From Trichinella spiralis (taxonomy: Eukaryota; Nematoda; Enoplea; Trichinellida; Trichinellidae), in NCBI GenBank assembly GCA_000181795.3, contig CM012953.1:19163955-19227954 (forward strand): a DNA stretch of 64,000 bases, in the 5' to 3' direction. This document shows positions 24,857 through 37,791 of this stretch, in pieces (the first letter of the stretch is position 1; each line of letters starts with the position of its first letter). The position numbers and the translations under genes are program-made. The notes under the pieces were generated by a model. The model searched no databases. It saw nothing but the letters and a program-made list of their open reading frames with translations, and was not told the DNA's origin.

Positions 24857-25376
24857 TTAATATCCATAATATGTACATTCAATTTGGCCAGTTTTAGAAT
24901 GGTTAAGCTCCAAACGGCATTCTATTTGGTCGTATTCGTCTTTAGTGACGGGGCACTCATCTGAATACACTTGTTCTTGAGTCATCTGAAATACAACAAC
25001 GCTTTGAAGGTTTTACATTAAAATAAAATTTTACATACCTCTGATGACACAGGACATGTAGTTGGAAGAGCGTCTATCGTTAAGGATAATCCGTCACTTG
25101 TGTCGACATCGCTTACATCGAGAACTCTGCGGAAATGACCTTTACCGCTTTGCAAATCAGATTGGTATATGTAACCTTGGGCTTCTTCCAATGGACTCTA
25201 AACAATTGATCATTATAAAGAATAAATTAATTTAACAATGAATGAACTGATTTGAATGAGATAGAAATAAATGAATATAATTTAACATTTGTATAACTTC
25301 ACCAACATACCAAATCCGCATTGATTTTAGGCATAACTGCCATGAAAAAGAAGATAAAAGCTGCTAAAACTGACAT
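24857..25376 (-). CDS. Small secreted four-cysteine cystatin-like protein B
   Basis: Exons 25376-25311, 25197-25039 and 24985-24857 (all phase 0) code 117 residues. Exon 1 is a signal peptide (MSVLAAFIFFFMAVMPKINA). The mature part reads like a type-2 cystatin: 'GHFRRVLDVSDVDTSDG', then LPTTCPV, and an ECP near residue 86. The four cysteines are at 70, 86, 98 and 112. The order TTC...C-P...C...C is that of cystatin C, but the QxVxG and PW inhibitory loops are missing. Cysteine intervals of 16, 12 and 14 residues and both intron positions are the same as in gene A (7288-8070), so the two are paralogues. Nematode, especially Trichinella, secretions include cystatin-like domain proteins, which this may belong to. 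The role is unknown; inhibition of cysteine proteases is not supported by the loops seen. Confidence 0.85.
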
Positions 25377-26091
25377 TGTATAATTGTGATTTCGTGAAGT
25401 GAATGATTTTGATTTTGTAAAACAGTGCTTTTATAGTATAATAGAATCGAACGTTCTTTGTTCAGATGTTTAATTAAATAATTATTTTATGTGTACGTCA
25501 CCGTTATCTGAATTCATAAAGAAAATACTACAAAATGTTTATTTTGAAAGTAAGAAGCAAAATATACAAAATATTGTACTTATTTTTGTTTTGTAAAATT
25601 TACATAGGAGAAATCAGAGATTACATATCTCATTTATGAAATACGTAATGCAAATAAAGATGAAGCAGAAGATTTTTAATATGCTATTAGTAAAGACTAA
25701 TGAAACGATTTACAATGTTGATATTTATTCTATGATTCAAACTTTCCAAATTTAAATTTTTTGCAACCAACATAATGTAAATAAATAACAATTCAGTGTT
25801 TATTAAACGTCATCAAAATGTTTACTTTTTGTTAAATTTAAATAGTTGAAACAAATTTAACGTAATTTCAGTATAAATAATAATTAAATATTAGTAAAAC
25901 TGTTGAAAAAATAAGGAGAAATGGTGTTGATAAGAGTGAAAAGGTTCTGTAGAAGGAAGTAACAGCCACTTGAAAATTACTGAATAAAACAAATTAATTT
26001 TAGTTTCAGGAAGGAATAGTGAACAAATAGAGATGTAGTAGTTGATGCCACTCGTTGTGAAGTGATGATGTATTATTATTTTTAAAAATAT
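25377..26091. other. AT-rich intergenic stretch, nothing recognised
   Basis: This spacer separates cystatin-like gene B from the BAR-like gene. No exon or structured element was seen. Confidence 0.45.
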
Positions 26092-26904
26092 TCAATGCTC
26101 TTTTAACAGGCCATTCAAAATTTGAATAACAGATTTGTGATACTGATAGTTGGATGAGCATAGCTGTTGGATACTTTTCGCGATCATCTGTTCAACATCT
26201 GGCATCGAATCCATCCATTGTGCCATAATGTGCGCTTGCGCTTCGAATGCGTTTTTCTTCTCTTCCATAATGATGTACAATTGATCTAAATTTTTTTCAC
26301 TAGCCGCTTTTAATTTTTCCAATGCTGAATCATATTCTGCTCTAGCACGATCTAATTTCGTCTTTTCTTTTTTCACTTCTTCTATTTTCTCTGCTAATAT
26401 TTTATTGAGTGGATCAATTGAAAGTGAATGAATTTGTTGATTGCACAACGTTCTAGCAGCTCCAATTTTCACTTCAGCCAAAGCTACACAAGTAAGAAAC
26501 TTCTCATTTGATGTATTTATACAATTCTGCTTCATTCTTAATAAACAGTCAGAAAATAGTTCCGCATCACTTATTTTGTTTCCTCCAATGAGGCTGCTCA
26601 TCATTGTGAAACTTGGATTTAGATCAGTGAATTGACGTATGCTTTTCACAAGTTGCTTTAAACATCTTTCAAAATGGAAAATTTGTTCAAATTGCTTATT
26701 GAACTGTTCTTGGTATTCGGTCGTTTTGCTGCTTTTTAACAAATGTTTCAATGAATGAGGAAGCATTTTTGAAGGGATAGGAAATTTTTGCAATCCTAAC
26801 AATAAGCATACACAGAAAAGTTGTTTACGGCTGCGCAAACTGTTCAGGCCGAATCTACTTTCATAAATGTAATTGAACTGCTTTATTATTACTAAATTTT
26901 TCAT
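26092..26904 (-). CDS. Intronless coiled-coil protein, BAR-like
   Basis: A single uninterrupted minus-strand frame of 270 residues. From about residue 47 it is mostly helical and charged. The segment around residues 140-220 (ALAEVKIGAARTLCNQQI, EEVKKEKTKLDRARAEYDSA) has the helix pattern of BAR/AMPH-type membrane-curvature domains such as those of ACAP or RICH proteins. The first 46 residues are hydrophobic and basic and do not look like BAR sequence, so the real start may be the second Met (nt 26766), which begins MLPHSLKHLLK. Most neighbours have introns, so an intronless gene of this length may be a retrocopy. If the fold is right it would bind curved membranes. Only the coiled-coil nature is certain. 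Confidence 0.65.
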   Translation of the reverse strand: MKNLVIIKQFNYIYESRFGLNSLRSRKQLFCVCLLLGLQKFPIPSKMLPHSLKHLLKSSKTTEYQEQFNKQFEQIFHFERCLKQLVKSIRQFTDLNPSFTMMSSLIGGNKISDAELFSDCLLRMKQNCINTSNEKFLTCVALAEVKIGAARTLCNQQIHSLSIDPLNKILAEKIEEVKKEKTKLDRARAEYDSALEKLKAASEKNLDQLYIIMEEKKNAFEAQAHIMAQWMDSMPDVEQMIAKSIQQLCSSNYQYHKSVIQILNGLLKEH

Positions 26905-28584
26905 TTTAAAGTTCTGTTGGTAACAAACACTTTAAAAGTTTTGGCTTAGTTTAAGCTATGCCCACAAATTTAAAATCTTTTAAAGTTTTCTTGTTAATTT
27001 GAAATATGCTCATTCAGCATTATTTCATTTCATTACAAATATTATGTAATGTAAATGCTTGTTATATTTACATATGATTCTTTCTTTTACATTCGCTTTT
27101 TTACTTCGCTTGATGAAATGTATTTTCAACACTTTTCAACGTACTTATTGCAGGCGTGAGCACGAAGCAGACATTGTTCCATGCTCGGTTTCAGAACAGT
27201 TATGATTCTCTGTTTGAAAAGTAGCCATCACTTTCATTTGAGCACGGAGTGGCATTGTTCTCTTTGTGAGAATAGAGAAACTGTTAGCATCTGTCTGCCT
27301 AAGAACTGAGAGAAGTATCTTTCTGGCAATACAAGGTTGAAGATTGTCCAAAAGCCTGTATATTAGGCAAATTTAGTTCACATCCACTTTAATCACTTTA
27401 GCTAACATCACTTTGCTTCGTGAATGTCTCGTAAATATATTTTTGCGTTGTATTTATCTCATTTTTTGTGTTCGTTTGTTCACCTTTTGTTTTGTGGAAA
27501 ATATATGTTTGCATAACATAATTATTGAGCAGTTGCGGTTGATCCGTCGTAGCCATAATGAAGTAAATTAGCTGAATGTGTGAGTTGCCGCACTAATCAA
27601 TTACAGTCTACTGAACTTGAAAATGAATGGTTGTCAAGAGTGTTCTAGGCGCTACACTGTAGCGACTACGCGTTCTATTCCTTTGTAAATTCGTCACAAA
27701 CATTTTTTTTCTAGATAATTTACCTTGGAAATTTTTTTTGCTGTTTAACAGCCGTTTATTTTGATTTTCCTTAATTTTTTTAATTTCTAAATCATTTGTT
27801 CACTGCAAATGATACCGTGAACTCTTCCGATAGTCGGTAGTCGACTGTATATTTCGAATGCAGCGGCAACTCAAGCTTGACGAGTACCGAACAGGTACAA
27901 GACGCAAACAACGGGGGAGAAAAAGCTTTATTTTATCACGCTCATACACACAACACTCCAATGTTTCTATGGCACTACGGTATTATGATACATAGGTTAA
28001 AATGTTACAGTATCCGGGAACAACATTTTGTAACATAAAAGATTTAATAGAACTTGATTTCTTTTAAATTTACACCTATTGTAGGAAGCAGACTAGTGGG
28101 GTTTGGTATCTGCCTGTAAAGGTGAATCTGTGATTTATCTAAAATTCTTGTTGTAATTAATTAAATGAAAATTTCTGGTATCCATATGTTTGGGTAACTT
28201 GCAACATGATCCTGCAGTGTTTGATGTGAAGTAATGTTGTTTGTTGTGAATTACAGACGCATTATATTCCAAAAAGAAATTTATTCACTATTTGTTTCAT
28301 TTTTTAATATTTTAAATTTATTTTTGCTGCATAACTTGCTTATAAACAGCAACTGCAGCACAGCAGATTGATTTTACGATAATTTTGATAAAATTTTGAG
28401 TGTTGTTCGCTTTTCTAAACTTTACCGTTAAATGTACAAATTATGCTAGTTGCTGCTTATTTGCTTAAATATTTTCATTTTGTATTTTGCAAGTTTTTAA
28501 TAAATATTTTTGTTGTACACAACTCAGATATGATGCTAATTTGTGTGATTATTTTTTACATTATCATTTGCAGTTACGCTTTTT
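26905..28584. other. Intergenic stretch with a possible LTR remnant
   Basis: This is mostly AT-rich spacer between two divergent genes. A slightly GC-richer piece at 27130-27360 has a minus-strand open frame without recognisable features. An LTR-like piece is listed separately. Confidence 0.4.
27820..28037 (-). mobile_element. Possible solo LTR remnant (low confidence)
   Basis: Read on the minus strand this begins TGTTACAAAATGTTGTTCCC, has AATAAA followed by a C-rich tract, and ends near a TTCA. That resembles the U3-R-U5 layout of small gypsy-type LTRs. No partner copy lies in the window and no target duplication was identified. If real it is old. Confidence 0.25.
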
Positions 28585-29666
28585 ATGAAGATTATTGAAT
28601 TGATAACAGAGAAAAGGCGCCATCTACGAAACGTTCGTACAAAGTATACTTTTTACTTATTATTATAAAAATAGTTGGAAATAGTATATGGTTTTAATTG
28701 ATAACATTCGTAATATGTTAGCTTGCATGCTTTATTTTATTTTAAAACAATGTTCATGTAATACAAATTGCTCTGGGAATTTATTAAATTCTATAGATAA
28801 ATTGTTTATATGGGTATATATTCCAATTATTATGTTTGAATTTTGCTATAAGTTGCAACTGTGCTTGTTACAAAATACAAATGCTGTTGAAATCAGCTAG
28901 CAAAACGTTTTAATATACTTGTTATACGGTTATACTTAGACAGGCTGCATTTATAATGAGAGTAATCCATATATTTATATATATGAATAAAAAACATTTT
29001 GGGAAGCAAATTCATGTGATGAAGTAGATTATAATTTTCAAATTTCGGTTTTAATTTAGAGTAACTCTTCCAGACGGTAGGTCATATATTGAACAAACTG
29101 GTGAAATGGTAGTTCCGTCCTCTGTTGATCATCCACCAGGATTGTATTTTATTCTGGATAGAAGTGCTGATGACTCATTGGCGGAAATACTGCCGCATTT
29201 ATTGCTAAGTGAGTGTTAATTTTCTGTTCTTTGTTTTTATCTGATTTTATTCGAGATGTTTTTATAAGGTAGTCAAGAACCAGCGACAAAGCTGCATCTG
29301 CTGCAAGAGCACCGTATAACACATATTTTGGACTTGGCAAACAGTTTTAGAAATAGATTTGCTGACCAGTTTATTTACAAAAGAATTGAGATTTTTGACT
29401 GCCCAATGGCGAATATTAAGCGTTACTTTGGCGAATGTCTGGACTTCATTGATGAAGTACGAATGCAGAATGGTCGCGTTTTGGTCCATTGTAGTGCTGG
29501 CGTTTCTCGATCTGCAACTATAGTTTTAGCATATTTAATGAAGCGTGAAAACTACACTTTGGAAAATGCTTTATCATTTGTTCGCGAAAAGCGTCCTTGT
29601 ATCCGACCAAACAATGGGTTTATGAAACAGCTGAAAGAATTTGAAAATGAATTAAAGCAGCGTTGA
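28585..29666 (+). CDS. DUSP19: Dual-specificity phosphatase, DUSP19-like
   Basis: Exons 28585-28643, 29060-29208 and 29269-29666 give 201 residues; human DUSP19 has 217. The catalytic loop reads VHCSAGVSRSATIVLAYLMK with the nucleophile at Cys144, and the likely general acid is Asp113 in EIFDCPMANI. The C-terminal block CIRPNNGFMKQL is typical of the family. The short first exon (ITEKRRHLRNVRTK) aligns with the DUSP19 N-terminus that leads into VTxxxGxxxIE, which supports exon 1. Dual-specificity phosphatases remove phosphate from Tyr and Ser/Thr, and DUSP19 acts on the JNK pathway in vertebrates. A TTTGCAG acceptor lies 12 bp before the ATG, consistent with a trans-spliced leader. The N-terminal region is the least certain part. 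Confidence 0.9.
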
Positions 29667-29863
29667 GAAAAGCTGCTTTTGATTTTTGTTTAAACAATTT
29701 AGGCTTCATGTATATGAATTCAGTTGGCTGTGTATTGTTCATTCGTAAAATTTCAGTTTTATTTATTGTTTCAAGCAAAATAAAAGATACAAAAATGATA
29801 CCGGTTTATCTTTGCTTTTTAATCTTTATACTGTAATTGGTACTGTAAACATTGTGGTAAAAA

Positions 29864-30451
29864 ATGGAATCTATGGAAACATCCCTGAAAACGGAATTGT
29901 CAACTGAAGTATGAATTCAGATTTATCATATCTCACAATGTTGGTAAAATTGCTAATTTATAGGCAATTCATGATCACGTTTGTGATGTCGCTAAACGAT
30001 TTGTAGATCTTTATTATATGACAGTAGTTAAGAAAAACCTGGCAAGTATTTTGAATTATAATCGATTTATATTTATTTCATTTGTTTTTGTTATTTATAG
30101 GATATATCAAAGATGTACTGTGATAATGCTCGAATGATTTTTCAAGGCATGTGCATTGAAGGAAAAGATGAAATTGCCAAGTTACTTTCGAACTTACCAG
30201 AATGTGACTTTTCCGTACTTGATATTGACGCTCAGAACTTAGCAGGTGAAACATAATGTTTACATTAACTGACATATGAGTAATTTATTATTTTAGCTGA
30301 TGAAATTTTATCAAGAATATTAATAGCTGTGACAGGCATCTGCGAACGCCAAACCGAATTGAGACGTTTTTCTCATACATTTAACATTATAAAGCAAGGT
30401 AGAATATGGTTGATTGAATCAGACAGATTGCGAGTGATGGAACATGTCTAA
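29864..30451 (+). CDS. NXT1: NTF2-related mRNA export factor NXT1/2
   Basis: Exons 29864-29908, 29964-30041, 30101-30245 and 30297-30451 make 140 residues, the length of human NXT1. The NTF2-like fold shows as AKRFVDLYYMTVVKKN, 'ISKMYCDNARMIFQGMCIEG', LSNLPECDFSVLDIDAQN, ILIAVTGIC and FSHTFNIIK. NXT pairs with NXF1/TAP to carry mRNA through the nuclear pore. Intron 2 appears to be a GC-AG intron (CTG|GCAAGT); reading GTATTT as the donor breaks the frame. The gene starts 197 bp after the DUSP19-like stop on the same strand and converges on the TFIIIC gene. Confidence 0.9.
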
Positions 30452-30648
30452 AATATGCATTTCAATTTATACAGTTGTTTATCAATATATTGAATTGAAA
30501 TTTTAATAAAGAAATAAACTGCTTATTCGCTGATCTAAGACCAATAAATTTTCAAACATAATATTCACATAAAAAATGATTTTAAAAAATACTATAAGCT
30601 GGAAAGAAGTGAAAAAATAAGCTCTTAGTAACAACGGAATAATATAAC

Positions 30649-31029
30649 TCATATTTCATTGTTAGCTTTGTTGTGCGGAACTTCATTCTCTTGTAAATTG
30701 GAAATTGAATCATCTTTTTCTGGTAAAAGGGCTTTTGGTAAACATATCAACCGCTTTTCAGAGCTCGCCACAAATTTCCAAGATTTCGGGTAAACTTCTT
30801 TCACGAATTTCAATATTAAATCAGTTCCAGTTACTTCTTCCCAGTGGCATGAAAATACCGTATTACCCATTCTTAATGCCAAATTTTCTTCATCCAAATA
30901 ATCTATTTGACACTGCGATGTATTGACAATTTGATTCAAATGATTCATGTCGAAAACACCTTGCAGTTCAGCTACAAAATACAGTTCTTCTTGAATGCTG
31001 CTATTCGAATTGTTATCACTGGAATTCAT
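30649..31029 (-). CDS. GTF3C6: TFIIIC subunit 6-like (GTF3C6)
   Basis: A single minus-strand frame of 126 residues. Residues 15-75 match the short beta-domain of TFIIIC subunit 6/tau55: ELYFVAELQGVFDMNHL, then CQIDYLDEENLALRMGNTVF and 'WEEVTGTDLILK'. In human GTF3C6 the equivalent ends TLGTCVIF. The protein would help TFIIIC bind tRNA-gene promoters. The C-terminal third is charged and unlike known members. A splice acceptor (TTTTTAG) lies 17 bp before the ATG; with an open in-frame reading up to it, the leader is either a short non-coding exon or a trans-spliced leader. The gene lies 588 bp downstream of TMEM41B on the same strand. Confidence 0.75.
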   Translation of the reverse strand: MNSSDNNSNSSIQEELYFVAELQGVFDMNHLNQIVNTSQCQIDYLDEENLALRMGNTVFSCHWEEVTGTDLILKFVKEVYPKSWKFVASSEKRLICLPKALLPEKDDSISNLQENEVPHNKANNEI

Positions 31030-31616
31030 GTCGTTATCATTTGTACCTAAAAATGAAAATCAAATTTACTGCAGTCACTTTCGAGGTTTTATTAACTTTA
31101 TATTTCAGTGATTTACTATTTCAGCTGTTCTAAGCTACGACTACTTCGCTACGTAAACAATTTGATCTATGTTTGGTGATTTCAATTATTATGCTACAGT
31201 AAACAAAGTGTATTAAGGATCGAATAAATAGACGATCCTCTAAAAAATAATTTTTCTAGTTCAAATTATATAAATGCAAGTCCCTTTATTTATTTTCATT
31301 TTTTATAATTTTCGTTATTTAAAATTTTTTTACAATAATTTCATCATGTAGGAAAAGATTTCACATTACTTATGTAAATGTACAATTATTTTATTTATAA
31401 AGAAAAACGTAATTTTACATATTTTGTCGGGTTTTTCGTCTGAGAAAATTTATTAAAACTGTCTTTCACTAAAAATACACTAAAAATTAGTTAAATACTC
31501 AAAATTATTCATAGTGCAATATTGAATAAATAGTGGAATTCTTTTAGTACATTCAGTGCAGTGAAATAATGAAATTGCAGAAACAGTGAAAAATTAAAAC
31601 ATTCTGTCCGTTCAAA

Positions 31617-32685
31617 TCATTGCTGCTTATGCTTTTCCATATACTTCTGTATAAAAACAGGAGACAACGAAATCGCACCCAGCGTTGTTATGAATGCGAT
31701 CCTTTTAAATGTGAAAGGATTTTCCATCATAAGTAGCTCATTTAAGCTCAGTCCAGTCTCTATGAATAATAGTGACGGTGGGGCTACACCTAAAACGTTT
31801 CATAAAATTAACAGTGTGTCATATCTGAAAACAAGTCTTACCAATAAAAGTACCGAAGAAAAAGGCTGGAAACGGGACATCAACAAACGGAGAAGCTATG
31901 TTGATTAGCCAATTGGGAAAAATTGGAGTAATTCGTAAGAAAATGATATAAAACAACATGTGATGTGCATTTTCTTCCACCTGAAATAAGAATATACGTA
32001 ATCATAACGAAGTGACGGATAAGCGAGCTTTTAGCATTTACATATCAAACAAAAGGTAGGATAATAAACAGCAATAATATAATGAATAAAAAATTCATAC
32101 TTTACTAGACCAATCTTTAAGTCGCTCTGGGAAGTAGCGTTGTACAAACTGTCTACCAAATGTCCGGGATAAGAAATAACACACTGATGCTCCAACTGAT
32201 GAACACTAAAATTTCAAATTATGTAAAGTACTTTTTTGGCATGAACTATGAAAAAATCCTTTACGAAGCATATTAAACTTAAGGCTGTAAAAAATGGAAA
32301 TAAATAACCACAGAGTATGCTCAAAAACACGGAACCCGGTATAGCGAATGACTGCAAACTAAAATATTTTGAACTTCAACTTTTCACTCACTCAATCACA
32401 GTGAAACTTACAATATGTAGGTAACAACTATGAAACCTAATATAGCGTAATAATGATTTTCTTTATATTTGGATAAAACTCTACCAAGACTTTTAGCATC
32501 ATCCAAGTTTGTCGGCAATTTAATTGCCGCCTTTTCTTCTCTAAAAAGGAGGCAATTACGAAAAACAAAACATGATCTTACAAAACTTACTCTTCCAAAG
32601 GAGGAAAACTGAAATAAATAAAAATTAAAAATGATAATGATATAACAAATACAAATGAGATTTTTAGCAAACCTTTATCCATCAT
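31617..32685 (-). CDS. TMEM41B: ER lipid scramblase of the TMEM41B (VTT/DedA) family
   Basis: Six minus-strand exons (32685-32591, 32540-32412, 32358-32265, 32205-32101, 31980-31842, 31789-31617) join to 244 residues. The whole protein follows TMEM41B: an N-terminal TM helix, then 'DDAKSLGRVLSKYKENHYYA', 'SFAIPGSVFLSILCGYLFPF', GASVCYFLSRTFGR, FLRITPIFPNWLINIASPF and FGTFIGVAPPSLLFIETG. The VTT domain with its re-entrant loops covers about residues 75-230. TMEM41B moves phospholipids across the ER membrane and is needed for autophagosome and lipoprotein formation. The start is one of two adjacent ATGs, and I took the upstream one. It is divergent from ZC3H15, 128 bp away. Confidence 0.93.
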
Positions 32686-32813
32686 TTTTATCAGAAATTA
32701 CTGTAAAATTTTACTGATTATTAGGCTTTTACTGTAGTTTGTCAGTCTTTCATCATAAATCGTTCCTGAGCGGTGTTGATTTTATAATCCTGTGTGTGTG
32801 TGTGTGTGTGGAA
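32686..32813. promoter_or_regulatory. Divergent promoter between TMEM41B and ZC3H15
   Basis: Only 128 bp separate the two start codons, so both genes must share this promoter region and have very short leaders. A (TG)10 run at 32791-32810 ends three bases before the ZC3H15 ATG and would lie in its leader. No TATA box was recognised. Confidence 0.6.
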
Positions 32814-35348
32814 ATGCCTCCAAAAAAAGGTGGAAATCAGCCAAATAAGAAAACTATTGAAAAGCAAAAAGAAAAAATCATTGAAGTATTTTATGACATT
32901 GCTTTTTCATTTTTAGAATGGTAAATTTAGATATTTTTAGAGTGATAAATTTAAATATTTTATGTTTTTCAATTTATCTGATTATTTTATTGTCGTTTTA
33001 CTTAGATATAAAACATTAATTTTTGTAGACAGATGCATATGTTTGTGTGTGTTTGAGTATGTGTATTTGGCGAGTATCTGTGTACATATTCATCTGATTA
33101 CATTTTGCCGTTAATTAATAGATCATATTAAAATGTGCTAGTGGAATTTGCATCTTGTTTATTTTTGTAACTTTCAGAAAAGTTACTTAGTGAATTTTCA
33201 TTTAATAATTTAATGTTGAACTTTTATTTTCTCTTCATTATTGAAGGAAAACTTACTAGTACTGCTGTATATTTATTAGTGTTTTTGTTGAATCGATTCT
33301 TGCATTCTGCTGTTGATTATTTTTGGAATTAATGCAGTTATTTAATTAAAATAAATGAAATTTATAATTTTTTACAGCTAGTATAGTTATATGATTTAAT
33401 TCGTTATTGTGTTGTTGTTGATGTTGTGTAGTTTATAAAATAATAATTTGAGTATATTTTAAGGACAAAACTTTTGGCTTGAAAAATAAAAAGGGCGCGA
33501 AACAACAGAAGTTCATCAAAATGGTGACCCATCAAATGAAAAATCAAGGCAAATCTATGAGCCAGGTATGCACTTATTAATAATAATATGTATAAGGCAA
33601 ACATCAGTTGAAATTTTTATTTTAAACTGTGATTATTATTATTATTGGATACATGGAATTTCCGTTTTGCATGTTCACTTATTTACATTAAGTAGTATTC
33701 TTTTTTGTTGTTTTGAATGTTCTCGCTTACAATATTATATTTATTTCATCTCATTTATGCAAACTGATAATGGTCACTTGATTTAAATTTTAATATCATT
33801 ATTTTAATGAAGGAATCTCTGAAACTCTAATCACTTACGGTTTTTTATTTGTTTTTAAAGTATCTGTACATTAAAAAAATTTTACCGTATTGTGTCAAAA
33901 ACAGGAGGCTCTAAAATGAGTATCATTTCATATTTTTTAATCTAAAAAATGAATGCATCTATGATGCATTTACGTTCAAGTGATTAAAATATTATAGTTG
34001 ATTATATTGAAATTATTTAATATTTATTTCAGGTGGAATCTCAGAAATTCGAGAAGAAGAAGAAAAAAGAAGATGACTTAAGTGATTTAAACAAACTTTT
34101 AAAACCAGTTATTGATATGCCGAAAATATCAAAAGGTAAAAATTGCTTAATAAATTCTGTTTATTGTTGATGTATTTAATTTTTAGAGGTGGATCCAAAG
34201 TCCGTGCTTTGTCTCTTCTTTAAGCAAGGCATGTGTTCCAAAGGTGACAAGTGTAAATTTAGTCATGATCGTAGCATTGAAGGAAAATCACAGAAGCGAA
34301 GTGTGTATTACGACAGACGAGAAATGACAGGTTGACATGAATTTGTATATTTGTTTATTATTATTATTATTATTATTGTTGTTGTTGTTGTTGTTTTTAT
34401 TACTTTATATATTTTTCAAAAATAATTTTCCTCAGATCAGGATAATTTGGAAAATTGGGATGATGAAAAATTGAATGAAGTGGTACAAAAGAAGCATGCA
34501 GAATCAGATAAAAATAAGCCTAAAACTGCTATTGTATATTGCTCGACAGTTGTCTCAGATTTTGTGTTTTGATCATTTCATTTTGCAGATATGTAAATTT
34601 TTTTTGCAAGCTTTGGAAGAAAGCAAGTATGGATGGTTTTGGGAATGTCCAAGTGGTGAAAAATGCATATATAGGTTTTTAAAAGAATATATTATTATTA
34701 TTAAGCATGTAGGTAATTTTGTTGATCAATTTCAGACATGCTATTCCACCGGGTTATATTCTGAAGAAGGACAGGGCAAAATTGGAAGAACAAAAAAAAA
34801 GTGATGATATTACTTTGGAAGAATTGATTGAAAAAGAGCGGGCTGCTCTTGGTGATAATTTGGTAAGAGTAACTTTGCAAACGTTTCTGAAATGGAAAGA
34901 ACGAAAACGCAAAGAACGCTGCATGCAACGTGTGGCAGAGGAGAAGCGTAAACGCAATGCTTACAAAGCTGGGAAGGATGTTGTCTTAAGTGGTCGAGAA
35001 TTATTCACATTCAACCCCGATTTAATTAATCAGGATGATGAAGAGGCTGACGAAACGAAATACAAAGCAGAAAAACAAGATACTGACGTAAATTTTGAAA
35101 TGTTTATTTGGTTTATTATTATTATTATTATTTGTATTTAGGATGATGTCGAAGGTGTTGAGGTGAACGAGAGTATGTTCTTAAATGGATTGGATGAAAA
35201 TGTGAAATTTGATTCAAGCTTTGATGATGAAGAAAATTTACCGGACGACGATGATAAAGATTCTACCAATAATGATGATGATGATAATGATAGCAAAGAG
35301 GAAAATTTATTGTCTGAGAAAATTTCAGATTTGAAATTGAAAAGGTGA
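32814..35348 (+). CDS. ZC3H15: Zinc finger CCCH protein ZC3H15 (DFRP1)
   Basis: Eight exons (32814-32885, 33464-33565, 34033-34135, 34187-34330, 34436-34533, 34589-34674, 34736-35087, 35142-35348) encode 387 residues; the human protein has 426. The N-terminus [19 protein letters not shown] is family typical. Two CCCH zinc fingers follow: [19 protein letters not shown] and a second beginning [20 protein letters not shown]. Next come RHAIPPGY and the DFRP domain ([20 protein letters not shown]), which binds and stabilises the GTPase DRG1. The tail is very acidic (Asp/Glu repeats). It acts in the cytoplasm on translation-linked DRG1. An internal microsatellite of TTA/TTG units lies in intron 4 (34355-34396). 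All key residues of the fingers are present. Confidence 0.94.
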
Positions 35349-35770
35349 TATATTGAAATTAGATTTGCTCATCAAGTTGAAGCGTTCCATAACACGTTGT
35401 TGTTTTTACTTTTGAAATATTATTTAATGATGCTTCCACTGCATAAATTTAATTATTTGTGACAATTAAATTAGTTGGGACTGGATTGAATTTTGTTTTT
35501 GTTTTATAAAGATTTTATTGTATTTTTTAAAATAAATATTATAATATCATATAATGCAATGCTTTTGGTAAACTGTTCTTTGAATACTGTCATCAACTGT
35601 ACCAAAGCTGTACTTGCTGTAGGGAAATTGTTTAACAATCTTGAAAATCTAATATGTCTTACTGTTTTATGTTATTTTTTGTTATGTAAGAGAAGCTAAT
35701 TAAACTTGATAACTCTGTTCACATTATTAACGGTTCTGCTTTGCCAAGACAAATTTCTGCGTTTTATTAA

Positions 35771-37791
<2,021 letters not shown>

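Noticed and set aside
27145-27351. Minus-strand frame of 68 residues in a GC-richer patch
   Set aside because: It has no ATG at the listed start, no splice partner and no recognisable motif; it may be a repeat scrap.
31690-31908. Plus-strand frame of 72 residues
   Set aside because: It is the antisense shadow of TMEM41B exons 5-6.
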